From NCBI RefSeq assembly GCF_026914185.1, contig NC_070571.1, forward strand, positions 4,464,001 to 4,528,000: a stretch of 64,000 nt of DNA. The letters run 5' to 3'. This DNA is from Puccinia triticina (taxonomy: Eukaryota > Basidiomycota > Pucciniomycetes > Pucciniales > Pucciniaceae). Position 1 is the first letter of the stretch. Each line of letters starts with the position of its first letter. Both the position numbers and the translations under genes were made by a program. Below are positions 50,672 through 62,445 of the stretch, piece after piece. The notes below the pieces were generated by a model that worked only from the letters and a program-made list of their open reading frames with translations, was not told the DNA's origin and did no database searches.

Positions 50672-50905
50672 ATGAAATGTACCATCAAGACCCTATGCCT
50701 CAGTGCAGCTCTCATGTCTCACGGAAGATCTTGTATGCATGTCCCACCTGTTGAATCATCTGTAGAAGTGTCCAAGACCCCATCAGACATCAAGACAGTT
50801 ACTGCAGGAAAGCCAGGGTCAGTGTCGGCTGGAGGGGATGACAACCTTGAGTGGGAGTGTGAAATCTGTGGTGGTAGCCACCCCACCTCTAAGTGCACGT
50901 GGTAG
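50672..50905 (+). CDS. small secreted cysteine protein candidate, 77 aa
   Basis: ATG 50672 opens a signal-peptide-like start (MKCTIKTLCLSAALMSHGRS) and the ORF ends at TAG 50905. The C-terminus carries CEICGGSHPTSKC, a Cx2Cx3Hx4C pattern close to a zinc knuckle, just before the stop. No introns. An upstream in-frame ATG at 50600 would bury the signal, so the inner ATG is preferred. Could be a rust effector-type protein; function unknown. Confidence 0.45.
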   Translation: MKCTIKTLCLSAALMSHGRSCMHVPPVESSVEVSKTPSDIKTVTAGKPGSVSAGGDDNLEWECEICGGSHPTSKCTW

Positions 50906-51911
50906 CCATCCTATCACTGCTCCTGAGTTGAAACACAAGCAACTCCACTAAGAAGAATACCAGCCATGAAAAAAGAAATTTCATGAAAAGCAAAATGCAT
51001 AAAAAGTGAAATTAAAACATGTGAAAAAAAAAGCAAAAAAAAAAAAATTAAAATCACAAACAATAAAAAATTGTAAATTTAAAAAAAATTGAAATGAAAT
51101 GAAAATAGGTGCAGACAAGCAGGACCAAAAAACCATGTTCCCTATGGAGAACCCACCACTGGGCCATTTGGCATCCCCCTTTTGATATGTTGTGTTTTTA
51201 CAAATGCTTGGACAATCTGCAATGGTTAGCAAGCTTTGCTTCCATCAACTCATCACAGTAGCCAATTTTGGAATTTCTTTTTTTCTGATAACTAGATAAT
51301 CAAATGTTAATTGGAGGAACTACTACTAATTATGATGTCTAGTAGAGAGTCTCTTCATTTGGGGGACAGGAAAGAAGTAAAGTAAAGTAGAGCAGAAAAA
51401 AAAAAAAAAGTTAATTGGGCCAGAGATCCATTGGTGGTTGGAGACAGGGAGATATTGTGATAACAAGTATACCAAATACCACCAGAGAGGAATTTGCGGG
51501 AGTTGCCAATCCTACAGCTAACATGGAAAAGCTTGCGGCCAGCTTTTGCACCGCTGATTTCAGCCTCAAAGCCTGTATGGCTCCTGTACGTCAGGAATGC
51601 TATCAGAAGAAAAAAAAAAACTAGTTTTGTTGTTTTACACGTTGGGGCCTTGAGGGCCCCACAATTGGATTCCTGGAGCAATTTAACCTTGATCAGGCCC
51701 TTTGCGGCTCCTCAAAGGTCAATGTATCTACTTTGGGTTTCATCCCCAAACAATCTCAATTTCCAGGTCAAAATTGTCTTCCTCATCTTCTTCATTGCTG
51801 GGGCCGTTGCCTCCTAGAGTTACCGCCAATGCTGTGCCGGCGCAAGTACCAAATCTGGTCTTACGTTTGTTCTTGGCGGGGGGATTAGGTGTCAGAAACC
51901 AAAATTGCCAA
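50906..51911. other. AT-rich intergenic DNA
   Basis: Long A-rich stretch at 50960-51100. Short ORFs near 51415-51817 (+) have splice-like borders but no recognisable domain. Confidence 0.4.
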
Positions 51912-52019
51912 GGAGCTCTTGGTGGGCAGGTGTATGTATACCTGCTTGCCAAGAGGCTCTCAGCAAGGTGGGATCTGTATGCCTGCTTGCCAAGGATTTC
52001 TCTTGGCAAGCAGGTATAC
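51912..52019. repeat. palindromic minisatellite (CTTGGCAAGCAGGTATAC), left block
   Basis: Alternating TTGGCAAGCAGGTATACC and its complement GTATACCTGCTTGCCAAG. Split from the right block (52430-52705) by an inserted element. Confidence 0.75.
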
Positions 52020-52429
52020 CAGCAGTAGGTAATTACAATATGCTGCAATAATCACTGTTATCTGTGTAGCGTAACACTTGCCATTACTGCGCTCAGGCGT
52101 TAGTGCACTAGTAACAACCAGTTTTAACCCCAGGCCCGTATTGTAACAGGCCTGATTTTTTTGGTGCGTTACTCGCGTTACTAGTAGCATAACACGTTAA
52201 CCGGTGGTTAACAGGATAAAGAGGGGCAAATGGCCCCCTCTGGATCATGTATGGTCCAATATCTGCCCCTCTGTGTGGGCAGATATTGTAACAGATGTCA
52301 AAGATCAAACATCCTGGGTGTGCATTATTGTCACACACTTCTGTTACAGTTAACGGTAACGGTAACAAAAGAAAAACTGTTACGATATTGGTATGTTACC
52401 AATAGCCGTACCGTACCTACCCACCACTG
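52020..52429. mobile_element. 410-bp hAT-like non-autonomous element
   Basis: Ends CAGCAGTAGGTA and TACCCACCACTG are near inverted repeats. GGTATAC is repeated on both outer sides (52013-52019, 52430-52436). CAG ends and a 7-8 bp duplication suggest hAT. No ORF. Confidence 0.6.
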
Positions 52430-52846
52430 GGTATACAGGCACCTGCCCAACGAGGGACTCTTGTTGAGCAGGCTTGGGGGGCAGGTGTTTGTATACCTGC
52501 TCACCAAGAGTTATCCTTCTTGGCAAGCAGGGATACATACACCTGCTCACCCAGAGCCCCTTGGCAAGGAGGTGCATGTATAACTGCTCTCCAAGAGGCT
52601 CTTGGCGAGGTGGGATTTGTACCTGCCCACCAAAGGGCTCTCAGTGAGCAGGTACATTTGCTCCTGCCTGCAGAGGGGCTCCTGGCAAGCAGGCACGGTG
52701 CACGCTTGTGAATTCCTATGTAGGGGTGTGCACGCCCTTGCACGCCCATACAGGGGCATGCACGCCCTTGATAAAGGGCATGCGGTCCCACACACCCTTC
52801 TTGAAGGGTGTGGGTGTGGGAATGCCCCTGGGGGACGGGTGTGCGT
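52430..52846. repeat. palindromic minisatellite, right block, and short CACGCCC repeats
   Basis: Units with GGCAAGCAGG, ACCTGCTCACCAAGAG and GGCTCTTGG recur to about 52705. From 52720 to 52840 GGGCATGC and TGCACGCCC motifs recur. Non-coding. Confidence 0.65.
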
Positions 52847-53832
52847 TAGAGATGGCACTTGGCACCCGCCGGCGGGTACCCGCTACACTTCAGAACATAA
52901 TTCTATACCCTTGCAGGTACCCATTGCGTGCGTGCAGGTCCCTGCATGTATTGTTACTAAAATGGAACCCCTGGCACCCGCCATGGGCGCCTGCAGGCGC
53001 TGTGTAACTTCTCACGGCTGGGGAGAAAGAGCTTGGAGGGGAATGAAGTGCTTGAAAGGCTGCCCTCCTATAACTCTGGGAGAAATGCAAAAAGAAAATT
53101 AAGAGATGTGGCCTTTTCTAATATTTCTTGGCGCAACTACTTCAAAATCCCTTTTGATCAAAGGCTCTGGTGACTCAAAGAGAAATGAGATTGTTTAAGA
53201 GGTTTTAAGGGGTTAGGTTTCACTATATTTATCAGCTAATTTATCAAACTAATTTATCATGGGTGATGAAAGCAGGCAACTTATATATTACTATCTAATG
53301 CAAGCATGGGGAGAAATAGTATCCAAAATGGCCTTCTTTTAAAGACAAAATAACCAATATCAGACTAGCTTTTAATCTTAGAAGATTTACAACTATGTAA
53401 TGAAATTGTAGTTACATATGAGCCTTGGCTTTTCTATATGTGAATGATTTTTAGTCTGGAATACTTCTCAAAGATGTTAAACAATTCTTAGAAGTGAATA
53501 CTAGATTGAAGTGTAAAGAAAATTACTGTAAATCTCTTTCTATACTACTTTTGTATATATAAGTGGCTATTTCAGAAGGATTACATATATTGAGTGTTTC
53601 TTATATTTATAGCCAGAAAATACCTTTTTAAAGCACTTAAATTTATGAGAAAACTATGTAACATCTATGTGAAAGTGATATAAAGTATATTTACACCTGT
53701 TGATTTTAAAAATGTTAAATTTTTGGCTATTTTGCACGCTGTGCGCGTTGATTGCGCTCACCACAGCGCATAGAATTATGTGCTGAAGTGGTGTGACAGG
53801 TACCTGCCGGCGGGTGCCAAGTGCCATCTCTA
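52847..53832. mobile_element. non-autonomous hAT-like element, 986 bp, TIR TAGAGATGGC
   Basis: Left TAGAGATGGCACTTGGCACC with a following CCGCCGGCGGGTACC, and the complementary right end CCAAGTGCCATCTCTA. Flanks GTGTGCGT (52839-52846) and GTGTGTGT (53833-53840) match at 7 of 8 bases. The interior is AT-rich without ORFs. TAGAG fits the hAT end consensus YARNG. Same family as 61483-62301. Confidence 0.75.
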
Positions 53833-53867
53833 GTGTGTGTTTATCAACACCTGTTCTTGCTCAGGCA

Positions 53868-53975
53868 AAGGCTGAGCAGTGGCTTGTCCTGTGCCAAGAC
53901 TGAGGGGCAGCTGGGCCTGGGCCAAGGCTGAGAAGCAGCTGTGCCTGGGAAAAAGCTGAGGAGCAGCTTGTGAAT
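53868..53975. repeat. GCTGAG minisatellite, left block
   Basis: About four units of 27-30 bp containing AAGGCTGAGNAGCAGCT and GTGCCTGGG. Related units recur at 54435-54590. Confidence 0.7.
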
Positions 53976-54434
53976 TTGAAAATTGGAGGCTTCAGCTGTG
54001 CCAAAATGGGCACTGAGCTGTGCGCCAGCCAGCCCTGCACTAACAGATGGAGTAGCTTTGGAGGTGAAACCAGAGCTGTGTTATGTCAGTTGTCATCAAC
54101 TGACTACTTTTTTTTCCTGGTGTGTGGTGGGGTGGTTTCACAGGAGGGAGTGGATATGATGATATGATCTTCAAGACACCAACCCAGCAGGGATATCAAG
54201 CTGGCTGGTGCAGGACTCCAGGACTCACAAGCCCCAATGGGGGCCCGGGCCCAACCCCTGTCCCATGCAGGTGAGCTGGGGCACTAGTTGGGAGAGTGCT
54301 GGATACCGCACCGCCTGTTTCAAAAAAACAGGCACTCAGCACTGCATCTGGCACCCTCTGGCAGGTGCAAGGCAGATGTGGGGGGTACCCAACCGGTGCT
54401 GGGTACCTGCCCCGGGTCCGCCGGCAGATTCCTT
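53976..54434. other. spacer between GCTGAG arrays
   Basis: Contains GTCAGTTGTCATCAACTGAC followed by TTTTTTTTCCTGGTGTGTG, similar to 54715-54765, and a GGTACCTGCC-type stretch at 54390-54430 resembling hAT-like ends. No gene. Confidence 0.4.
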
Positions 54435-54590
54435 AGTCTAAGCTGAGCCATGACTGGACTAAAGCTGAGAATAAGCTGAGCCAGGACTGGTTCAAAGCTG
54501 AGCATGAGTTGGACACCAAAGCTGAGCATGAGCTGGGCACCACAGCTGAGCATGAGCTGGGAGCCAAAGCTAAATATCAGCTGACCATAA
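54435..54590. repeat. GCTGAG minisatellite, right block
   Basis: Five to six units of 24-27 bp built on AAAGCTGAGCATGAGCTGGG. Confidence 0.8.
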
Positions 54591-55514
54591 ATGAGGATCA
54601 GTGGTGCCCAGCCAAAACTGAAGATCTCCTGTGGAAGTTCTGAAAGGTCAGTAGATGGGGGGAGATGTGGTTAGATGGTGGGTAGACAATGGGTAGCCCG
54701 CTGGAGCTGGCATGATGTCACTTGTCATCATGTGACTTTTTTTCCTGGTGTTTGGGCTGTGAAATGTATGTTATAGGCTATGTGCAAGGAAGGTCTCCCT
54801 CCAAAGCTCATAACAGGAATAAAGAGCCTGTATGGCTTCTGGTTCTGCTTCATGAAGCCTTATATGTTATGCATGAGGCCAAAAAAGACTCTTTTACTAA
54901 TAAATTGACAAGTAGCAGTGTGTAAAAAGGATATTTATGTTACTTCAAAATTTTTCATCATGTAAAGTAACATAAATACCCATTGCTTTACATTGGAAAG
55001 TAAAAAAAAAAAAAAAACAATCCTGCTTCAAAACACCTTCATGATTCATCTGATTGCTGATGAAAACCAGATTGAAGAAACAAGCAGATGGCATATCACC
55101 CTACAATTTTTCCCCCTGGGCTTTTGTGCTGCATTTTTTGAGATATTTTCCAATGAAGCTTGAATAAAAACTCAACAAAATTGCCTATCTAGGCCTTGTT
55201 TGGCAGCAATATAATTGTGCAATATAATCTGAATTGTTGTAACATCCAATCAAGTTTTAGCATACCTGGTCAGATGTCACATAGGATGTCAGCCGAAAAT
55301 ACATATACAGATCTACTTTGCTCAGCAGCAAAAAAATCTTTGCGCACAGAATCAACCGTCTCTTGACATTGAGGCCTGCTGTGTGCGCAAGCTGGCAATT
55401 ACTTTGCACACAGCCTTCTCCCCAAAAAGAAGGAGAGGGTTATTTGGTTTTTTTTTTTTTTGATAAATCAAAAGAGGGAGTCATAATTATCCCCTCCTAA
55501 AATTAGGGTCAGCC
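54591..55514. other. intergenic DNA with a Tourist-like MITE fragment
   Basis: A piece at 55192-55300 starts GGCCTTGTTTGGCAGCAATA and contains CAGATGTCACATAGGATGTC, matching the outer MITE at 26514; its other end is missing. Long A and T runs at 55000 and 55450. No gene. Confidence 0.5.
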
Positions 55515-56045
55515 TAAATGCACTCCAGAAAAATCCCAAAAGCACTCCAAAAGTGAGTGTATGGAGTGTGCACTCCAATGATTGTTGGAGTACAGACTAG
55601 AGTACTCCAAGTCAATTGGAGTGCACAACCAGGGAATCAAGACTCTTTGGAGTGCACCACAAAGAACTCCAGTGGCCAGGAAATGTAATGAGTGCCCATG
55701 AGTCTCACTCCATCAGATTGGAGTGCATTCCCCCACACTGCCAGCATATTTGGCTGGGTTGAAGTCATCCAGTTTAACAGGGATGCACTCAACCAATTTA
55801 AACTTGGTAGATCTCAACCAATTTAATATAAACCCAAAGGGGGTACCTTGGATTTATATTCCATCAGTTGAGATCACCCAAGTTTAAATTGGTTGAGTGC
55901 ATCCCAGTTTGACTGGGATAACCTCAACCCAGCCAATTATGCTGGCAGTGCCAGCACTCCATTCCTGATATTTCTCCTCCTCAAAAGGGCAGTGCATTAC
56001 TGTGCACTCCAGCCAGAGCTGGAGTGCCTACAACTTCAACTCTGT
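55515..56045. repeat. TGGAGTG / CACTCCA array, second locus, interrupted by a fold-back element
   Basis: Same motif family as 25360-26110 (GGAGTGCAC, ACTCCAA in both orientations). The fold-back element 55736-55950 separates the two parts. Confidence 0.65.
55736..55950. mobile_element. 215-bp fold-back element
   Basis: Arms of about 70 bp: left CACTGCCAGCATATTTGGCT through ATGCACTCAACCAATTTAAA; right the complement, ending GCTGGCAGTG. The loop is AT-rich. No clear target duplication. Confidence 0.75.
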
Positions 56046-56156
56046 ACATATCTGATGTCTGGCATCTGCAAGGAGGGTATACTACAGTGTGTCTGACAAT
56101 CCAGGGGCTATGTACAAACACACCCCACTCAATGCCAGCTGTCACCTCCTGATCTC

Positions 56157-56275
56157 AATGACTGGTACAGACCGGCATCAAGTGGGTTAACATCTCTCAA
56201 TGACCCGTCTGTGCCGGACCACCGGTCATAGAGGAAAATCACACCTCTCAATGACCGGTCTGTACCGGTCATCCA
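56157..56275. repeat. GACCGGTCAT minisatellite, short block
   Basis: About three units with ATGACCGGTCTGTACCGGTC. Same family as the larger arrays at 57830 and 63186. Confidence 0.75.
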
Positions 56276-57829
56276 GCCCCCTCCCAAGGTGTCACACACA
56301 TATCACAAGATACAGATCTGGACCCATATAGTCCTGACTCCCCCTCACCTACCTAGCTCTGCAGAGATACAGATCTCTCATTGCTAGGTATGTATTCTCT
56401 TTCTTCCCTCTCCTCCCTTTTCCCCAGTTGTATATACTGAGAGATACTGATCTCTCATTTCTAGATCCTTCCCCCTTTGAGATAAATCACAGTTGTGCAC
56501 TAGAAACCATTGAGACGGGTTTCTCAGCGCCTTTGCAAGTCTTTAGTGAAGAGTCCAAACGGGAATCTTACACACTCACACCTCTTGATGACCGGCGCTG
56601 TGGTGTGCCAAATCTGTTTCAAGTATCAAATTACATAAAGTGATGGTTGAATACATGAGAAGGAGATATATTCTTTGATTTATTATTGCATAATTAGATT
56701 CTGAAGGTCATTTAACCCCTAGTCACTCACTTGAACCACTAGGATAGCTCCACTCAGTCAAAAGTTATTTTGGTTAAATGGTTTGTGACAGAACATAATT
56801 AAATACTATAGAATTATATTTGGTAGTACATAGTATAGAATCAAGTACAAGTACATAGTTAGGGTGTAGTTTCTACAGGTGCACACACGTACCCCTGTAT
56901 GGTTGCATGACATCATCAGTCACATTGTCAGCCGGTGTCTCTAGTGCAACAGTCGGTTGATGATGTGAGAAATCCAAAGCCGGTGTTCTGACAGTGATTT
57001 GGATATTTATCGTGAACTGGCAATCTTGAGACAGTGATTCGAGTATGTATCTGAAGATGAGGAGGAAAGTTGATATGATGTTGTCTTATCTTGGATTTCT
57101 GGGGAACATAGAAATGAACAAGGTACAACTAATATAGAGATGATGAATTGACTAACTCTATACAAGCATATTATGACCATAATGAAGTAAAGGTAGAGTA
57201 ACTGGGGAGATAACTATTGTAGACTGTGTAGAAAATATAACATTAACTTGCTGGAGGTATGTTGTATTTACTTGCAGGCTGACACACATGTTGGATCACA
57301 CGTTTATCAGAAGGCTCACTAGCTAAAATCCCTCAACAAAATCTTCCATGGAGCAAAAATCCCTCACAGGAGAAGTCACACCAGCATAAATCCCTCAACT
57401 GACTTCCCCACCAGCAAAAATCCCTCACATTTTACTATATAAGGAGCCCTTCCTCCCCCCTCATTTGAATTCAGCATGTGAATAGCAGCCACCAACCAAC
57501 CAGTCACTCACTCATTTAACAGTGTGATCTCAAACATCCACTCACCCAACACCTGTGATCATAATCAGGTTCTCAAATAGCTTGTGTCATTGCACATCAT
57601 CTGCATTGTTTGATCTAAGTCTGATAGAGACTACTACACATAGTGATCTCTATCAAGGTTTTGCCACAACAATAAGTAAATTTTGTTTTCAGAATCCTTG
57701 TGTAGTACAATAGAGGGGCAGGTCCTTCAAACCACTCATAACATAAATATTGCTTAACTGCAAATATCATATTTGTTATCTCCCCCTCACAGAACTGCCA
57801 CCCGTCCCAAAAGGAGTTCTCACAGCGCG
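56276..57829. other. AT-rich intergenic DNA, possible LTR remnant
   Basis: A near-repeat GAGATAC(A/T)GATCTCTCATT(G/T)CTAG occurs at about 56365 and 56440. At 57320-57430 AAAATCCCTCA recurs four times, followed by a TATA box (ACTATATAAGG, 57437) and a stretch ending TTTTGCCACAACA (57671) that looks like the end of an LTR; the other end and a target duplication were not found. No gene. Confidence 0.35.
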
Positions 57830-58254
57830 GACTGGTCATCAATCACACCTCCTGAAGACCAGTGCAGACCGGTCATCAGTCACACCTCCCAATGACCAGC
57901 ACAGACCGGTAATCAAGGGTAATAACACCTTCCAATGACCGGCACAGACCAGTCATTGGGAGTGACAATACCTCCTCTCAATCACCGGTCATCACCGGTC
58001 ATTGAGGGGAGTGACATCTCCTCTCAATCACTGGTCATCACTGGTCATTGAGGGGAGTAACATCTCCTCTCAATGACCGGTACACACCGGTCATTGAGGG
58101 GAGTAACATCTCCTCTCAATGACTGGTCAGACCGGTCATTGAGGGGAATAACAACTTCTCTGTATGACCAGTGTGTACCGGTCATCAAGGGGAGGTGCTA
58201 ATACTCTGGATGACAGGTATACACCGGCCATTGAGGGGACTCATACCTCCTCTT
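57830..58254. repeat. GACCGGTCAT palindromic minisatellite, left of hAT
   Basis: About ten units of roughly 42 bp: TCTCAATGACCGG, a short centre, then CCGGTCATTGAGGGGAGTAA. Each unit can fold on itself. Continues at 63186 beyond the inserted hAT element. Confidence 0.85.
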
Positions 58255-60375
58255 CAGGGTGTGAAGACCCATAACCAACCCAAGACCCGACAGGTCTTGG
58301 GTTGGGTTCAGGCACGTTTTGGGAGAAAATCATATGACCCAAACCCAACCCAACCTGATCTGTAAAATTGTTGGGTCGGGTTTGGGCAGTATTTTCTCTA
58401 ATCAGGTTGGCCCAAAAACCCAACTATGACCCAAAGCTTTTGACTTCTACCGGTGACCCTCCCAGATTCCGGACCCAGCCACCACCAACTTCCACGTTGC
58501 CAATAATCAATGCCAAGATTCACCAGGTCCACCAAGCAATGCCAATTGCCAAATGCGTCTTCAGAGTCCCAAACCCCAGTAGCAACTGACTCCATTCAAA
58601 CCAAATTACAATCAGCAGCCAGAATCACTCCTACCGCTCCACAAAATAACCCTGCGGCCACCAATAAAGATGCAACAGCCCCCAGTGGTGAGCACCACAG
58701 CACTCAAGAGGATCCAGGTCCAGAAAAGAAGAAAAAAAAGGCAACCAGCAATGTTTGGATCCATTTTCATAAGGAAATCTGCGGTCAGCCTTACATTACG
58801 GCTCAATTGTGAATTGTGATGAATAGTTTACTAGCATTAGTTTGAATATTTTTCAGGCTCCAAAGTTGATGCTGTGTGCAAGTCCTGCAAGCTGAAAATA
58901 AATGGTAAGAGTTTCAATGGAACAAATCACCTCTGGCGCCACCTCAAGCAATGTAACTCTCACATCAGCAAAAACAAGGAAACCTTGCTCAAATTTGGTG
59001 AAAACACGTCAGCCTTGACCTTGTTTTTTTGTCCAGAAACGTCCCGCAAGATCCTCATCAAGATGATAATTGCAGACAAGCAACCATTTGCCTTGGTTGA
59101 TCAACCAATGTTCCAAGCTTTGCTTGCATCTTTACAGCCACAGTTCAAACTATTCACCCGCAGGACCGTTAAGACCAATGTAATGAAAATGTCTGAATCA
59201 ATGAAGAAGGAGCCAATGCTTGAAATGCAAAAAGCCAATCAAGTTTCCTTGACAACCAACCTTTGGACTTCATCAAACCAGTCTCCATTCATGGTAGTAT
59301 CTTTTCATTTCATCTCGGCCAACTGGAATCTCAAGAAGTTCTTAATATCTTTCAAGGAACTTCCAACTCCCCATGCTGGCTTTGCGATATTGGAGCAGCT
59401 CATCTCCACCATCCTAGAATGGAAGATCATTGACAAGGTGTCCTTCATCACAGTCAACAATACCGCCTCAAACAACACAGCAGTAGATTGGCTCTTGTTG
59501 GTTCTTCAAGATCGCAGCAGTTCTCCTCCTGCATTGGATGGGAAGTTCTTCCATATCTGATGTGCGGCTCACGTTATAAACCTAGTTGTCAAGAATGGCC
59601 TTGAAAGTCTCTCAAAGGCCATTTCTAAGATTCATGACACTGTTTGTTACACTAAGAGCACTCCATTGCGAAAGCAATTGTTCCAGGAGTTGATCAACCT
59701 AGTGAATATGAAAAAGCAGGCCCTGCCTTCTATCAATGTCCCACCCCGCTGGAACTCCACTTACAAGATTCTCCATTTGGTTCTACCTTACCAAAAAGCA
59801 CTTGGAAACCTGTAGATGCAAGATTTCAACTTCACTAATTGCCCTACTACTGCCAAGTGGGCAGAAATATCAACAATGCATGATTTTCTTGCAATATTCA
59901 AGACAGTTGTGTGTTTTATTTTCAATTTAACTATGACAAAAGCCTCAGAGTTGCTTATTGCATTTTTATAACATTAGTAACATTGAAAGTTGGTATGACA
60001 CATTATCCAACTGCACATATTCTCTTCAAATATATGGAAAAAATTGACAAACATCTCTTTGAAGCTGCGACATGTGATTTGGCTCATATTACGAAGAATT
60101 TTAAGCCAATGAAAGCTAAATACAACAAGTATTGGAGCAAGATGAAAGACTATACTCCAGTCAACATTGTTTTTTACCCTTGGTGCAAGTTAGAGCTCAT
60201 TGAGTTTATTATCTCAGAGGAACCTGGAACGATTGAAGCTAAAAAAAATGTCAATGAAATTAAGGATACACTTTACACTTGGTTCAATGAGGTCAACAAA
60301 GCCAAGAAGAAGTCTGACAAGGAGTGTCAGGCTCGGTGATGCCAAGACAAGAAGTCCTCTAGCTACATGAGTGAC

Positions 60376-62445
60376 TGTGGCGAGTGAGCGCGTCTGTAGA
60401 CGCAGTAGGATGATGGTGTTAAAGATTTATATCCCTAATGGGGCGGCCGCGAGAGCAGCGGAATGGTTATGGTGCCCTTCGGGGCGGTTCTTACAGGGCC
60501 TGACAAGCAGGGGTAGTGTATCCTGTGTTGTCTGGGGTCCGACAAGCGGGGGTTGTTCAACAGGTTCCCAAGTATATAGTTGATGGGGATTACACCCGAG
60601 ATGATAAAGAGGAATGAGCTGGAATTACTGTTGGAGCAGGAGTCCAGCGACGAGCAATGAATCAAAAAACAATCTAACACAAGCTGAGAGCGAACTAATC
60701 AACAAATATTTTTGGCGATGTAGTGCGCTGCTGGGCGGTTAAAGTGGTTGACAATTCTGGGGAGCCAGAGTCCTCCCAAAACCGGCTTTTATGCTGTTTC
60801 TTGGAGGCTTGTTGGCTTGCTATTCTCCTGGCTGGCCTTCCAATACATTTTGTTGGAAGGCACAGCCTCTTTACTGGTCTTGCTACTTGTAAGACCTGTA
60901 TCTCTTGGATACTGGTCACAAGGAAGATTCATTCTTCTCAGAACTTGTTTAACAAGTTCTACTCGAAATTAAACGCTAGAGATCTTCTGCTCTCAAGCGG
61001 AGGATCACTAGGAGTTGGTTCCTATGCGGAGCTCTTCGGCGATTTGTGTCCAAGTCTTTCTGCTACTGTTGCTGCGACGGAGCTTGGAAGAAGATTTTCA
61101 CCACGCAACCAGGTACTGTTGTTCTCTCAGTCGCATGGCTTGGTTGTTTAGCCGCCTACCGGCGGCTGTTGTTTCCATGCGACCAGGTACTACAGTACTC
61201 TGTATTGCGTGGCTGAGTGATTTAGCCGCTACCAAGCCCACGTAGTTTTCACGCAACCAGTGGCTGTCTGCTGAGTATTACGTGGGTCTTCTGAGGGGGT
61301 CTTTTTATACAGGCTCCCTTGTTTTTGTTACTTGTGCCTAGTTGGAATCTATTTTACAGAAGAGGTTCTGGACTGTGCGGCGGTCCTTTTGGTGTCTAGC
61401 TTTCTCAACTCTATTCTCTAGGAAGCTATTTGCAAGATTTAAAAAATTTAAAACTAATCTTATGCTGCGCAGAGGTCCGCGCTAGAGATGGCCACGGGCC
61501 GGATTTTGATCCCTATTCACATCACAAACTTCCTTGAGACATCCAGCGGCATGTTTGAGCAAATTACTGCACAAGGAGTCATATTTTGGCCTTTGTATCT
61601 TTGTGCTGCATCTGAAAGAGGAAATATGTCAGTAAAAAACCATCCAGAAAGACTGTCCGGATAGCTAACGTCTTGCATGGATACGCGATCATGCGTTGTC
61701 CCTTTTTGTCAAGGTGTGTTGAGAGTTCCGGTTTGTGGTAGCCTGAATAGGCGGCACTGATTGCCATCGAGGCAATCTTCTGAGCTTGAACTTTCAGGAA
61801 AAATATTGGATGCCCAAGTCAGTGATATGAATGGAGTGGAAGAGCAGAAAGAAAGCTTACCAAGCTCATCATGATCAGTGAGTTCGCGACTGGTACTTGA
61901 CCGGCTGGTCCGAGGAGCTTTTGTCCGAGAGCTAGAGGTGGTATCTGTGACATCGTCATTCGCAACCAAGATGTCTGTATCAATGACACCAGTTGGATTT
62001 GGGTTGGTCTGACCATCCAATGGTCCCAGAGGCAAGGATGTTGGTGAATTTGAGGTCCGGCGCGGTCTCTTTCTTGATTGGGTCATGGTGTATGAGGTTG
62101 AGGTCAGTTGTTTTCTCCGTGTTGTCACTCTCCAGGATAGGAGAACTCAGCAGTGGGTGCCTGAACGGGTACCTGTGTTGGACACGGGTGCTTGCTAATT
62201 TTAAGCCACATTTCACAGACACGTACCCATACCCGGCACCCGCAGGGAGGTACTGCTGGACAGCAAAGGGTACCTGCCAGACAACCTGCTGGCCATCTCT
62301 AGTCCGCGCTGCAGTCTGCTCTGCACCCAGTTTACAGTGCTCTTGGCTGCGCTACCAGAGCTGCAAGCGGGGCTCTATTCTAGAATGGTAGACCGGCTGA
62401 CAAGGATTCTGCTGCCTCTCGCAAAGTTGATCCATCAATTATAAA
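60376..62445. mobile_element. unclassified insertion in the hAT gene (itself carrying a hAT-like element)
   Basis: Transposase coding sequence stops making sense after ATGAGTGAC (60375) and resumes at 62450 in a compatible frame. TGAC occurs on both sides (60372-60375, 62446-62449). The insert starts TGTGGCGAGTGAGC, is about 1.24 kb without the nested element and has no clear ORF. It contains an imperfect repeat at 61095-61255 (CGCAACCAGGTACT, TGGTTGTTTAGCCGC). It could be a solo LTR, but the right end does not finish in CA. Confidence 0.45.
61483..62301 (-). mobile_element. hAT-like element, 819 bp, TIR TAGAGATGGC, with transposase N-terminal remnant
   Basis: Ends TAGAGATGGCC and GGCCATCTCTA with the 8-bp duplication GTCCGCGC exact on both sides (61475-61482, 62302-62309). 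On the minus strand an ORF from about 62128 (QSRKRPRRTSNSPTS, acidic/Ser-rich) reaches a GTAAGC donor near 61863. Beyond it lies a segment with YHKPELSTHLDKKGQRMIAY, resembling the start of hAT transposases. The rest of the gene is absent, so the element is internally deleted. Confidence 0.8.

Noticed and set aside
57264..57671. Solo LTR from TGTTGT to ACAACA
   Set aside because: The ends are inverted and a TATA box lies inside, but the flanking 5-mers (AGGTA, ATAAG) do not match, so borders are unsupported.
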